Shown: positions 19,774 to 28,931, counted from the stretch's first letter. The stretch: DNA of 64,000 nucleotides from Actinoplanes sp. NBRC 103695 (GCF_030269485.1 NZ_BSTL01000020.1:118549-182548); one strand, 5' to 3'. Translations and numbers: made by a program. Notes: generated by a model not told the origin, from the sequence alone.

Positions 19774-20730
19774 GTGTACGACGTCGTGGTGTTGAGCATC
19801 GCCGAGGGCGGCGGCTGCGGTTCGTCCTGCTCGGGCTGCGAGAGCGCGTGCTCACCGCGTACCCCCGTCTTGGTTTTGGGGGACGCGCTCCGCGAAGCCG
19901 GAGCGCGCGTCGAGACCGTCGTGGCCTCCTCGGACGCGGAGATCGACGACGTGCTCGCGCGTTTCGACGGCCCGGGCCGACCCGATGGCCTGACCTGGCC
20001 CGACGCTGATTCGAAGCACCGGCTGGTCGTCGCCGCGGCCACCGACGGCCAGTTGCGCGCCGTCGTGCGACGGCTGGTTCGCCGGTACGCCCCACCGCCC
20101 AGCAAACGGCCTGACGACCTGGCCGCCGACCGCACCGTGCCGGACCTGCCGCCGCTGGCGATCCTGCCGCTGGACGCCGCCGCGACGAACGATCTCGCCG
20201 CGCAACTCGGTCTGCCGCGCACGCCGGACGAGGTCGCCGCGGCGGTCCTGCACGGCCCGGTGCGCCGCCTCGACCTGCTGCGCAACGACGGCGGCTCGGT
20301 CACGATCGACGGTGCGCTGGTCGGCGGCACGGACGATCAGGGCCGCGCGGTGCCGTGGCGTGGCCGCATCGAGGTCGATGACGCGGTGCTCTCCGACGGC
20401 ACCGACCCCATCCTGGCCTGCGCGATCGGCAACGGCGCCGGCTACGCCGAGTTCGACGGCCTGCGGCTTCTCGCCGACGGCGACCCGACCGACGGCAGGG
20501 TCGAGGTCGCGGTGGCGGTTCCGGTGATCGCCCGCAAGAGATTCCGACCTTCCCGGGTACGGGTGGAGGTGCGTCGCGTCCGCGGACGGGCCGTGGCGGT
20601 GCTGCCCCGCGACGGCGAGGTGCAGTTCCTGGACGACGGCGTCGGCGGCTCGACCAGCCGGAAACGATCATGGTGGACCGAGCCTGGAGCGTGGGCGGTG
20701 TACGCGGCCGGAGCGGCTGTGCGAGGCTGA
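19774..20730 (+). CDS. Diacylglycerol kinase-like protein with N-terminal Cys cluster
   Basis: A 318-residue protein. The C-terminal half (VLHGPVRRLDLLRNDGGSVTIDGALVGG...) resembles the beta-sandwich domain of bacterial DAG-kinase/NAD-kinase-type proteins. The N-terminus is unusual: CGSSCSGCESAC places four Cys at residues 15, 19, 22 and 26 (C-x3-C-x2-C-x3-C), suggesting a metal or Fe-S site. The catalytic GGDGT motif of lipid kinases is not evident, so kinase activity is uncertain. GTG start, 5 bp after purA. Confidence 0.6.
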   Translation: MYDVVVLSIAEGGGCGSSCSGCESACSPRTPVLVLGDALREAGARVETVVASSDAEIDDVLARFDGPGRPDGLTWPDADSKHRLVVAAATDGQLRAVVRRLVRRYAPPPSKRPDDLAADRTVPDLPPLAILPLDAAATNDLAAQLGLPRTPDEVAAAVLHGPVRRLDLLRNDGGSVTIDGALVGGTDDQGRAVPWRGRIEVDDAVLSDGTDPILACAIGNGAGYAEFDGLRLLADGDPTDGRVEVAVAVPVIARKRFRPSRVRVEVRRVRGRAVAVLPRDGEVQFLDDGVGGSTSRKRSWWTEPGAWAVYAAGAAVRG

Positions 20731-20768
20731 AGAAGTACTCAGGTATGCACGACGGGGAGGAAGTATCC

Positions 20769-22526
20769 GTGGAGGACGAGAACGCCGACCGCGTCTACGT
20801 CCCGGGCACGAGCAACGGCGCCACGCCCGACCGCGACGTGGAACCGTTCTGGCCGCCGGAGGAACTGGACGCCACCGCTCCGGTGCACGGCGGGCGACCC
20901 GTGCCGCACGACGCGCCGCCGCCGCGTCCGGTGACGTCGGTCTCCGTGCCGCCGCCACCGCCGCCACCGGTCCAGCCCGAACCGTCCCCGCCCGTGTTCG
21001 ACAAACCGGCGCCCGCGCCGACGCCGACGCCGTGGGCCAGCCTCGGCGCCGAGGACGAGCCGCCGCCCGCGCCTGCTCCCGGGCCTGACTCGACGACTTC
21101 TGCCGGACCTGACTCTCCTGCTCCTGGACCTGATGGGAAGGCACCGTCAGACTCGCCCTGGGCTCAGCCGCCGCCGCATCGGAGTGCCCAGCCCGCCCCA
21201 CCCGCGCCAGCGCCTGGGCCTCCCGCGCCACCCGCTCCAGCGCCCGAGGAGCACCGAGCCCGGGCGACCGCCAGCGTGCCTCCGCCTCCTGCTCCCCCGC
21301 AGCAGCGGACCCCGGTCGAGAACGGGACCGGACCGGTCTACCGGCCGCCCGGCCCGCCCCAGCCTGGCCCGCACCAGCCCGGCCCGCCCCAGCCTGGCCC
21401 GCACCAGCCCGGCCCGCCTCCGCCCGGCCCGCACCAGCCTGGACCGCACCAGCCTGGACCGCCTCCGCAGGTTCCGCACCAGCAGCAGCGGCCCGGCCCG
21501 TACCCGCCGCAGGTCGACCAGCGCCCGCAGCCCGCGCCCGATCAGCAGCAGCCACCGGCCGACCCCTACCAGCAGGTTCCGTGGGGCACGGACGGGACGC
21601 CGACCGCCGAGGAGTTCGCCCGGCGCCGGCTGGCGAAACCGGCCGAGCCGACCGCCACCATGGGCGCCCGGGCGATCCTGCAGAAGGGCACGATGGGCCT
21701 GGTCCGGCTGGCGCCCGGCAAGTACGAGCGGGAGTTCAAGCAGGACGTCGAGATGGTCCGCCGCAACTTCGGCGGCCTGCGCCAGGTGACCATCGTCAAC
21801 CCGAAGGGCGGCGCCGGCAAGACCGTGGCCGTGCTGCTGCTCGCGATGACCTTCGGGCAGAAACGCGGCGGGTACGTGCTGGCCTGGGACAACAACGAGA
21901 CCCAGGGCACTCTCGGCATGCGCGCCCAGCAGGACTTCCACGCCCGTACGGTCCGCGACATGATGCGCGACCTGCACCTGTTCCGCGGCTCGCACGGCCG
22001 GGTCGGCGACCTGTCGCAGTACGTGCGCGCCCAGGGCGAGGGCATGTTCGACGTGCTCGCCTCGGACGAGTCGGCGACCGCCGGCGAAATGCTCACGGCC
22101 AGCGCGTTCGCCGAGATCCGGGAGATCGTCAGCCGGTTCTACAAGCTGATCTTCGTGGACACCGGCAACAACGTCCGGGCGCAGAACTGGCAGGCGGCGA
22201 TGGACGCCACCGACCAGCTGGTGATCACCATGTCGGCCCGGAACGACTCGGCCGAGACCGCCGCCCGGATGCTCGACCACCTGGAGCAGAGCGGCCGGCA
22301 GCGGCTGGTACGCCAGGCGGTCAGCGTGGTGACCATGCCGACCACCCGCAAGGACATCGACCTGCCGGCCATCCAGCGCCACTTCGCCGCCCGGACCAGG
22401 GCGGTGCTGCTGGCGCCGTACGAGAAGCTCATCGACTCCGGCGAGCCCATCCGCTACGCCGGCCTGTCCGCCGGCACCAAGGACGCCTGGCTGAAGATCG
22501 CCGCCGCGGTGGCCGAGGGGCTCTGA
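20769..22526 (+). CDS. MinD/ParA-like ATPase with long proline-rich N-terminus
   Basis: A 585-residue protein. Residues ~40-280 are P/Q/H-rich with GPHQPGPPQP repeats (21350-21470 at DNA level). The C-terminal third is a deviant-Walker-A ATPase (NPKGGAGKTVAVLLLAM around residues 346-352, later LIFVDTGNN and MSARNDSAETA). The layout matches the EspI/Rv3876-type MinD-like proteins that accompany type VII secretion. No ESX core genes are next to it, although a WXG100 cluster lies 30 kb away. GGGAGG lies 8 nt before GTG 20769; an upstream ATG (20745) lacks such a site. Confidence 0.82.
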   Translation: MEDENADRVYVPGTSNGATPDRDVEPFWPPEELDATAPVHGGRPVPHDAPPPRPVTSVSVPPPPPPPVQPEPSPPVFDKPAPAPTPTPWASLGAEDEPPPAPAPGPDSTTSAGPDSPAPGPDGKAPSDSPWAQPPPHRSAQPAPPAPAPGPPAPPAPAPEEHRARATASVPPPPAPPQQRTPVENGTGPVYRPPGPPQPGPHQPGPPQPGPHQPGPPPPGPHQPGPHQPGPPPQVPHQQQRPGPYPPQVDQRPQPAPDQQQPPADPYQQVPWGTDGTPTAEEFARRRLAKPAEPTATMGARAILQKGTMGLVRLAPGKYEREFKQDVEMVRRNFGGLRQVTIVNPKGGAGKTVAVLLLAMTFGQKRGGYVLAWDNNETQGTLGMRAQQDFHARTVRDMMRDLHLFRGSHGRVGDLSQYVRAQGEGMFDVLASDESATAGEMLTASAFAEIREIVSRFYKLIFVDTGNNVRAQNWQAAMDATDQLVITMSARNDSAETAARMLDHLEQSGRQRLVRQAVSVVTMPTTRKDIDLPAIQRHFAARTRAVLLAPYEKLIDSGEPIRYAGLSAGTKDAWLKIAAAVAEGL

Positions 22527-22569
22527 GCCTTCAGGTCGGCCAGGGACACGATCATCCGGTCCGCGATCG

Positions 22570-23707
22570 CTAGGCCCGCTTCCGGTTCTCCCGGCGGTCC
22601 GGCGCCTTGGGCCGGCCGGAAGCCAGCTCGCGCTCGGCCAGGAAGCTGTACAACAGTCCGTCGAGTTCCATGACGTCGTCGTCGGCGACGGCACACCCGA
22701 TGTGGTGCTGGATGACGTCGGCGACTGCCTGTGCCATCGTCCACGGTGACTCGCCTGATCTCGGCCTTGACCAGGTGAGAGATGCAGACGGAGCGCTCGG
22801 AGGCCTCGACGGCGCCGTTCAGGTCACCACCGGCCGATTTGATGCGGGCCTCGTGTACTGCGAGCTCAGCGGTGTGCAGCCACCACGTCCACGGGGGGTC
22901 GTTCGTGCCGAGTTCACCTGCGAGCTGCCCGCTCGCCCGTTCAAGCTCGGCGAGAGCCGATGCCCCATCGCCGAGCTCGCCGAAGGCTCGCGCCCTACGT
23001 ACGCGCATCATGCCGATGACGCGGCCGGAGCGCGGCTCGTCGGCGAGGACACGGTCAGCGAGGTCCAGCGCCTCCGCACCGCGGCCCTGGAAGGCGGCCT
23101 GCATCGACAGGTGCGAGAGAAGGAAGCGCACCATGTCCGTGTCGCCGGCCAGGTGGGCGACCACCATCGCCTCGGTGGCCACCGCGCGGCTGAGATCCTG
23201 GCGATCGGAGTCGTAGGCCAGCCAGGCTGCTACCTCGCCCAGCTCGGCCACCGAAGCATGAATCTCACGACGGAGACCCTCCTTGACGCCGGTCTCCGAC
23301 AACCGGCGATGGGCGTTGCGGAAGGCCCGGACGCCGATCGAATGCGATCCCTCGGAGCCGTGCATGGTGTCCATCGCGACGAGATGTTGCACCGTCTCAC
23401 GAACTCTGAGGAGGTCTTCCTCGTCCAGGGGCGCTGGTGTCGACATCGGCGTCAGGCCGATGACGGGCGGCTCGTCGGGCGGCGTGGGACAAATAAGGCC
23501 TGCGAGCGTTCCACTGGCGGACAACGCTTCGTCGAGCCTGCGTGCGCTGTCCGGATTGGGCCGCCGACGCCCGGTTTCCAGGTCGTTCACCTGCGACTTG
23601 CTGTACTTGACGATCCCAGACAGCTCACGCACGGACAGCCCGCGTCGCTGCCTCAGCTGGCGCAGCCTTGCCGCAAAAGCCCTCGCCGTGTCCATGGTCA
23701 TCGTCAC
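22570..23707 (-). pseudogene. XRE-family regulator with TPR-like region, apparent frameshift
   Basis: The N-terminus is a helix-turn-helix (RLRQLRQRRGLSVRELSGIVKYSKSQVNDLETGRRRPN), followed by a ~250-residue helical repeat domain typical of Actinoplanes/Streptomyces XRE regulators. After HLVKAE (near 22763-22780) the frame becomes arginine-rich nonsense that would run through 22454 into the convergent gene. Another frame gives a sensible ending: SGESPWTMAQAVADVIQ...DDDVMELDGLLYSFLAERELASGR, stop TAG at 22570. One missing base near 22765-22775 explains both. Start is GTG 23707 or the ATGs at 23701/23695; no clear ribosome site. Confidence 0.75.
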
Positions 23708-23820
23708 GTCCCGGAGAGGTGGCCAGGGGCTTGCAGATCCATGTTAGACAGCTAAGCCGATGGATAGACCGACGTTGGGGTGACCGCAGGACGCGGCGTT
23801 CGTCGTACAACGCAAGAAGG

Positions 23821-23850
23821 GCGGCGCCCGGAGAGTGCTCCGGGCGCCGC
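23821..23850 (-). terminator. Intrinsic terminator after SCP2 gene
   Basis: A perfect 13-bp stem, GCGGCGCCCGGAG (23821-23833) against CTCCGGGCGCCGC (23838-23850), with a 4-nt loop. It lies 15 bp past the SCP2 stop on the minus strand. Confidence 0.75.
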
Positions 23851-23864
23851 TGAGCTGGGACTTC

Positions 23865-24317
23865 TCAGGCCTTGGGGATGTCGAAGAGCTTGGCCACCTG
23901 GGCGGCCAGGCCGAGGTCGCCCTTGGCCTTGATCTTGCCGGTCATGAACATCATCATCGGGTTGCCGTCGCCGGAGACGACCTTGAGGAAGGTGACCGGG
24001 TCCATGGTCATCGCCAGCTTGGGCTCGCGGGCCGGCTGGTTGGTCACCGTGCAGGCGCCGTTCTCGATCACTGTCTCGTAGGTGTCGCTGCTGCCGCCGG
24101 CGCCGCCCGTGATGATCCAGTGGATCACGGCCTGGGTGCTGCCGGCCCGGTCGGCGCGGAACAGGGTGGGCATGCGGTTGAAGATCTCGTCGAGGATCTT
24201 TCCGCGGCTGTCGCCAGCCATGGCATCCGCAATCTGCGCGTCCGGGGTCGCCTTGACCAGCTGAGCGAACTCCTTCGGGCCGAGTGCGGCGAGGGACTCG
24301 GGGCTGAAATCAGTCAT
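23865..24317 (-). CDS. SCP2 sterol-binding domain protein
   Basis: A 150-residue single-domain SCP2-like protein: an N-terminal helix pair (ILDEIFNRMPTLFRADRAG), the beta-sheet, and the lipid-pocket end MTGKIKAKGDLGLAAQVAKLFD. SCP2 domains bind hydrophobic ligands; the ligand here is unknown. ATG with AAAGG upstream. It is divergent from the ArsR-type regulator at 24450. Confidence 0.88.
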   Translation of the reverse strand: MTDFSPESLAALGPKEFAQLVKATPDAQIADAMAGDSRGKILDEIFNRMPTLFRADRAGSTQAVIHWIITGGAGGSSDTYETVIENGACTVTNQPAREPKLAMTMDPVTFLKVVSGDGNPMMMFMTGKIKAKGDLGLAAQVAKLFDIPKA

Positions 24318-24401
24318 TGTCGGACCTTTCGGAATGAACGCCAGACCTACTCACCGGTAACTCTAGCGATAACGCATCAGTTCCGCGCAGTTTGCCACCC
24401 C

Positions 24402-24415
24402 CCAACAAGTGTTGG
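24402..24415. promoter_or_regulatory. Candidate operator of the ArsR/MFS unit
   Basis: A perfect dyad CCAACA-AG-TGTTGG lies 35 bp before the ATG of the winged-helix gene, at about the -35 position if CATACT (24436-24441) is the -10 element. Autoregulation by the encoded repressor is likely but inferred. Confidence 0.45.
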
Positions 24416-24449
24416 ACAGTCGGGCTCCGGTCGTGCCATACTCCCCAAC

Positions 24450-24974
24450 ATGTCTTTGGGAGAAGAGGACGACAAGGCCGCGCTCCGCGCGATGGCCCAT
24501 CCCGTACGCCTGCGGATCATGTCCCTGCTGACCGGAGCGTCGCTGACCGCCGCCGAGGTCGCCCGCGAGCTCGGCCTCACCCACGCCAACGCCAGCTACC
24601 ACCTCCGCAACCTGCACGCCGGCGGCATGATCGCCCTCGCCGGCGAGGAGAAGATCCGTGGCGGCGTGGCCAAGCGCTACCGCTACCTCCCCAGCGAGGA
24701 CCGCGGCCTGCCGAAGACGCGGGAGGGCAACCATATGCTCTTCACCGCCGCCGCCAACGAGCTGATCCGGCGGACCGCGGCGGCCCAGTGGGACGGTCCC
24801 AAGGTGATGGCCGACGCCGAGTTCTGGGTCGACCCGGCCGACTGGAAGCGGATCAAGGAGGCGGTCGCCGAGCTGATGATCGAGCTGCATCTCGCGGCAA
24901 AGCCGCCCCGGACCGCCGGCACCGTCCGCGCCTCCACCACCGTGGCGATGTTCCAGATGGAGGACGAGTCATGA
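24450..24974 (+). CDS. ArsR-type winged-helix regulator
   Basis: A 174-residue regulator with an N-terminal ArsR/HTH_20 domain: ALRAMAHPVRLRIMSLLTG, then TAAEVARELGLTHANASYHLRNLHAGGMIAL. The C-terminal helical part is ligand-binding or dimerising. No metal-binding Cys is seen. The ATG at 24450 follows CATACT by 8 nt and has no ribosome site, suggesting a leaderless mRNA. The stop overlaps the ATG of the MFS gene (ATGA), so regulator and transporter are made together, as in drug-efflux pairs. Confidence 0.87.
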   Translation: MSLGEEDDKAALRAMAHPVRLRIMSLLTGASLTAAEVARELGLTHANASYHLRNLHAGGMIALAGEEKIRGGVAKRYRYLPSEDRGLPKTREGNHMLFTAAANELIRRTAAAQWDGPKVMADAEFWVDPADWKRIKEAVAELMIELHLAAKPPRTAGTVRASTTVAMFQMEDES

Positions 24975-26227
24975 ACCGGGACGCGCTGGCCCCGCTGCGA
25001 CTGCCCTCCTACCGTGCCTGGCTGGCCGGCCGGGCGACCAGCGCGTTCGGCAACAGCATCGCGCCCATCGCCCTGGCCTTCGCCGTGCTCGACATCAGCG
25101 ACTCGCCCCGCGACCTCGGCCTGGTCGTCGGCGCGCGGACCCTGGTCAACGTCATCTTCCTGCTCTTCGGTGGAGTGCTGGCCGACCGGATGCCCAAGCA
25201 CGCCCTGATGGTCGGCGCCTCCCTGGCCGCCTTCGCCAGCCAGGCGGTGGTGGCGGCGGCGGTGCTGACCGACACGGCCACCATTCCGATGCTGATCGTG
25301 ATCGGCGCGTTCAACGGCATGGTCGGCGCGGTGGCCTTCCCGGCCTCCTCGGCGATCGTCCCGCAGCTGATCCCGGCCGAGATGCGGCAGCAGGGCAACG
25401 CGCTGGGCCGGCTCTCCCTGAACGCCGCCACCATCCTGGGCGCCCCGGTCGGCGGCATCCTGGCCGGCTCGATCGGCCCGGGCTGGGGCATCGCGGTCGA
25501 CGCCACCACCTTCCTGCTCGCCGGGGTGTTCTTCAGCCTGATCAGGCTGCCCCGCAAGGAACCGGTGGCATCGACCGAGAAGCAGAGCATCGTGCACGAC
25601 CTGCGGACCGGCTGGACCGAGTTCCGATCGCGGACCTGGCTGTGGGCGGTGGTGATCGGCTTCTGCGTGGTCAACGCCGCGATGGTCGGCGGGTTCGCCG
25701 TGCTCGGACCGGTGGTCGCCGACGACAGCATCGGGCGCGAGCTCTGGGGCTTCGTGCTCGCCGCCGAGACCGCCGGGATGATCATCGGTGCCCTGATCTT
25801 CCTGCGCCTGCGGGTACGGCGGTTGCTCCTTCTCGGCGTGGTCGCGACGGCCTTCGAGGCGGTGCCGCTCTTCGTGCTCGGCGTACGCCCGCATTTCGTC
25901 CTGATGGTCTTCGCCGGGTTCCTCGCCGGTGTCACGATCGAGCAGTTCGCGATCGCGTGGGAGACCACGGTGCAGGAGCACGTGCCGAGCGACAAGCTGG
26001 CCCGGGTCTATTCGTACGACATGGTCGGGTCGATGCTCGCGGTGCCGCTGGGGCAGGTGGCGGTCGGTCCGCTCGCCGAGGCGTTCGGGCTGGAGGCGAC
26101 CCTGGTCGGGCTGTCCGCGCTGATCGTGCTGGCCGTGGTCGGCATGCTGTGCAGCCGCGATGTGCGTCACCTGGAACACGCGCTGCCCGAGCCCGAGGCG
26201 CCCGTCGTGAAAGAATCCGCCGCGTGA
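24971..26227 (+). CDS. MFS transporter (exporter type)
   Basis: A 418-residue major facilitator of full length with about 12 hydrophobic segments (RLPSYRAWLAGRATSAFGNSIAPIALAF at the start, FPASSAIVPQLIPAEMRQQGNALGR between helices). It resembles the TMS3/enterobactin-exporter group that moves drugs or siderophores outward; substrate unknown. It overlaps the regulator upstream (ATGA) and purB downstream (GTGA), so three genes form a coupled chain. Confidence 0.9.
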   Translation: MNRDALAPLRLPSYRAWLAGRATSAFGNSIAPIALAFAVLDISDSPRDLGLVVGARTLVNVIFLLFGGVLADRMPKHALMVGASLAAFASQAVVAAAVLTDTATIPMLIVIGAFNGMVGAVAFPASSAIVPQLIPAEMRQQGNALGRLSLNAATILGAPVGGILAGSIGPGWGIAVDATTFLLAGVFFSLIRLPRKEPVASTEKQSIVHDLRTGWTEFRSRTWLWAVVIGFCVVNAAMVGGFAVLGPVVADDSIGRELWGFVLAAETAGMIIGALIFLRLRVRRLLLLGVVATAFEAVPLFVLGVRPHFVLMVFAGFLAGVTIEQFAIAWETTVQEHVPSDKLARVYSYDMVGSMLAVPLGQVAVGPLAEAFGLEATLVGLSALIVLAVVGMLCSRDVRHLEHALPEPEAPVVKESAA

Positions 26228-27645
26228 CCATCCCCAATGTCCTGGCTGCCCGGTACGCGTCCGCCGATCTCGTCGCCCTCTGGTCGCCGGAGGAGAAGGT
26301 GCGGATGGAACGCCGGCTCTGGCTGGCCGTTCTGCGCGCGCAGGGCGAGCTCGGCGTCGAGGTGCCCGACGGTGCGATCGACGCGTACGAGGCGGTGCTC
26401 GATCACGTCGACCTGGCGAGCATCGCCGAGCGGGAGCGGGTCACCCGGCACGACGTGAAGGCGCGCATCGAGGAGTTCAGCGCGCTCGCCGGCTTCGAGC
26501 AGGTCCACAAGGGGATGACCTCCCGCGACCTGACCGAGAACGTCGAGCAGCTGCAGATCCGGGCATCGCTCGAGCTGATCCGCGAACGGGTGGTCGCCAC
26601 GCTGGCCCGGCTCTCCGCGCTGGCCGTCGAACACGGTGACCTGGTGCTGACCGGCCGGTCGCACAACGTCGCGGCGCAGGCCACCACGCTCGGGAAACGT
26701 TTCGCCTCGGCGGCGGAAGAGCTGCTCATCGCGTACGAGAGAATTGATGATCTGATCGGCCGTTATCCCCTCCGCGGCCTGAAGGGTCCGGTGGGCACCG
26801 CCGCCGACCAGCTCGACCTGCTCGACGGCGACCCGGCCGCGCTCGCCTCGCTGGAGGCCAGCGTCGCGCAGCACCTGGGCTTCGAACGGGTGCTCAGCTC
26901 GGTCGGCCAGGTCTACCCGCGCTCGCTCGACTTCGACGTGGTGTCCGCGCTGGCCCAGGTGGTCGCCGGGCCGTCCTCGCTGGCCACCACGATCCGGCTG
27001 ATGGTCGGGCAGGAACTGGTCACCGAGGGCTTCAAGCCGGGCCAGGTGGGCTCGTCGGCGATGCCGCACAAGATGAACACGCGGTCGTCGGAGCGGGTCA
27101 ACGGGCTGGCCGTGATCGTCCGCGGTTACCTGTCGATGATCGGCGAGCTGGCCGGTGACCAGTGGAACGAGGGCGACGTCTCCTGCTCGGTGGTCCGCCG
27201 GGTGGCGCTGCCCGACGCGTTCTTCGCCACCGACGGGCTGTTCCAGACATTCCTGACCGTGCTGGACGAGTTCGGGGCGTACCCGGCGGTGATCGCCCGC
27301 GAGCTGGACCGGTTCCTGCCGTTCCTGGCCACCACCAAGATCCTGGTGGGCGCGGTGCGCAAGGGCGTCGGACGGGAGACGGCGCACGAGGTGATCAAGG
27401 AGCACGCGGTCGCGGTGGCGCTGGGCATGCGGGAGAAGGGCGCGGCCGACAACGATCTGTTCGACCGGCTGGCGGCTGACGAGCGGCTGGAGCTGTCCCG
27501 GGACGAGATCGACGCGCTGGTGGCGGACCGTGCCGCCTTCATCGGGGCGGCGTCCTCGCAGATCCACGCGATCGCCTCGCGGGTCGCCGCGATCGTCGCG
27601 GACCACCCCGGCGCGGCCGCCTACTCCCCGGCGCCGATTCTGTGA
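26224..27645 (+). CDS. purB: Adenylosuccinate lyase
   Basis: A 473-residue PurB of the fumarase/aspartase superfamily, acting in both SAICAR and adenylosuccinate cleavage. Seen: VTIPNVLAARYASADLVALWSPEEKVRMERRLW, HKGMTSRDLTENVEQ, TGRSHNVAAQ, and the signature SSAMPHKMN. The GTG start overlaps the MFS stop. Purine gene expression here is thus tied to an ArsR/MFS unit, unless a promoter lies inside the MFS gene. Confidence 0.96.
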   Translation: MTIPNVLAARYASADLVALWSPEEKVRMERRLWLAVLRAQGELGVEVPDGAIDAYEAVLDHVDLASIAERERVTRHDVKARIEEFSALAGFEQVHKGMTSRDLTENVEQLQIRASLELIRERVVATLARLSALAVEHGDLVLTGRSHNVAAQATTLGKRFASAAEELLIAYERIDDLIGRYPLRGLKGPVGTAADQLDLLDGDPAALASLEASVAQHLGFERVLSSVGQVYPRSLDFDVVSALAQVVAGPSSLATTIRLMVGQELVTEGFKPGQVGSSAMPHKMNTRSSERVNGLAVIVRGYLSMIGELAGDQWNEGDVSCSVVRRVALPDAFFATDGLFQTFLTVLDEFGAYPAVIARELDRFLPFLATTKILVGAVRKGVGRETAHEVIKEHAVAVALGMREKGAADNDLFDRLAADERLELSRDEIDALVADRAAFIGAASSQIHAIASRVAAIVADHPGAAAYSPAPIL

Positions 27646-27650
27646 TGATG

Positions 27651-27694
27651 CCGCCGGGGCGGGGCGGATCGTGGGTCACACCCTGCCCCGGCGG
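27651..27694. terminator. Bidirectional terminator, purB/protease
   Basis: CCGCCGGGGC (27651-27660) pairs with GCCCCGGCGG (27685-27694) in the 54-bp gap between convergent genes. It can serve both transcripts. Confidence 0.65.
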
Positions 27695-27699
27695 AGCTT

Positions 27700-28386
27700 T
27701 CAGACGCCCGCGATCTGAGTGATCCAGGCCCGGTTGTACGCGACGCTGCCGTAGTACTGGGCGGTGGTGCCGTTCGCGGTGGACGCGACACCGACCTGCG
27801 CGCCGTTGTAGGTCTGCGGGCCACCGGAGTCGCCACGCCAGGCGTTGCCGTTGATCCGGGTGCTGCCGATCGCCCGGCCGCCGTAGGCGTCGGTCTGGTT
27901 GGTGCTGGTCACCTGCACCGTCGCCGTCTTCAGCACGGCGGAGGCGTCACAGCCGGAGTAACAGGTCATGCCCCAGCCGTAGATGGAGTTCGTCGAACCC
28001 ACCGGCGGGTACGAGCTGCTCAGCGGCATGTAAGAGGTGGAGACCGAGCTGCTCAGCCGCATCAGGGCCAGGTCGTACCGGGTGGAGGTGGAGGCGACCG
28101 TGCGGGTCACCCCGCCCGAGCCGCGGTTCACGCTGCCGACGCGTACCGACATCGTGCCGTTGATGCAGTGGCGAGCGGTGAGCACGTAGTTGGCCGAGAT
28201 GATCGTTCCGGAGCAGGTGAAGCTGCCGTTGCTGAACACAGCGGCGGCCCAGGGCGCGGAGGAGACGGTGCCGCCTCCGATGATGTTGGGCGTGACCGGG
28301 TCGACGGCCGCGGTGGCGGCGGAGGGGACGGCGAAAGCGCTGGTGAGCGCTGCGGCCAGCGAAGCGACGAGGATGCGGCGGCGCAT
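27700..28386 (-). CDS. Secreted trypsin-like serine protease (S1 family)
   Basis: A 228-residue exported protease. The first ~27 residues are a signal peptide (MRRRILVASLAAALTSAFAVPSAATA). The catalytic triad is visible: His in LTARHC, Asp in RYDLALMRL and Ser in GDSGGP. A mature N-terminus like IIGGGTVSSAPW follows a short propeptide. Cys pairs fit the usual disulfides. ATG with AAAGGAG ~9 nt upstream. It stands alone, with a bidirectional terminator at its 3' end. Confidence 0.94.
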   Translation of the reverse strand: MRRRILVASLAAALTSAFAVPSAATAAVDPVTPNIIGGGTVSSAPWAAAVFSNGSFTCSGTIISANYVLTARHCINGTMSVRVGSVNRGSGGVTRTVASTSTRYDLALMRLSSSVSTSYMPLSSSYPPVGSTNSIYGWGMTCYSGCDASAVLKTATVQVTSTNQTDAYGGRAIGSTRINGNAWRGDSGGPQTYNGAQVGVASTANGTTAQYYGSVAYNRAWITQIAGV

Positions 28387-28671
28387 TCCGGGGGCTCCTT
28401 TGTAGGGGGATGGGGTGGTCCCCGGAACGTACTTATGGGTAACGACGCCTGCCTAGAACCCAAATCCCCCCTACTTCCATGTGATGGCCCTGGTTTGGCG
28501 ATCATCACACTCCGGCCGCCCTGTTCGGCTCTAGCCCAGCTCAGAGCGTTCCGGGTCGGCTGGGCGACACCTGCCGACAGACCGGCGGCGAGGTCGGCAG
28601 GGTAGGCTTTCGGCTGCTCGCCCCTGATAGAAGGGGCACCCAACTGCGCACCTACACAGTCAGGAGTGCCC
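28387..28671. other. Intergenic region, protease/purS promoters
   Basis: This 285-bp divergent gap holds the two promoters. A TAGGCT hexamer at about 28603 could be the -10 for purS. I see no riboswitch fold or repeat that I can support. Confidence 0.35.
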
Positions 28672-28929
28672 GTGGCTCGCGTCGTCGTCGACGTCATGCT
28701 CAAGCCGGAGATCTTGGATCCGCAGGGCCAGGCGGTCGCGAACGCGCTGCCGCGGCTCGGCGTCACCTCCGTGTCCTCGGTCCGCATCGGCCGTCGCATC
28801 GAAATCGAGTTCGCCGGCGAACCGGATCTCGAGACCGCCCGTGAGATCGCCGACAAGCTGCTCGCCAACCCGGTCATCGAGGACTTCCACATTACGGTCG
28901 TCGAGCAACCCGCCGCCGAGGTCGCGTAA
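28672..28929 (+). CDS. purS: FGAM synthase subunit PurS
   Basis: An 85-residue PurS, the small bridging subunit of the three-part formylglycinamidine synthase (PurSQL), step 4 of purine synthesis. It has the family start ARVVVDVMLKPEILDPQGQA and end VIEDFHITVVE. The GTG at 28672 has AGGAG 5 nt upstream; the earlier GTG at 28666 overlaps that site. purQ begins 2 bp after the stop. Confidence 0.95.
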   Translation: MARVVVDVMLKPEILDPQGQAVANALPRLGVTSVSSVRIGRRIEIEFAGEPDLETAREIADKLLANPVIEDFHITVVEQPAAEVA

Positions 28930-28931
28930 TC

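Noticed and set aside
28387..28671. Possible purine riboswitch before purS
   Set aside because: No purine-aptamer core or expression-platform hairpin could be drawn; actinobacterial purS genes do not usually carry one.
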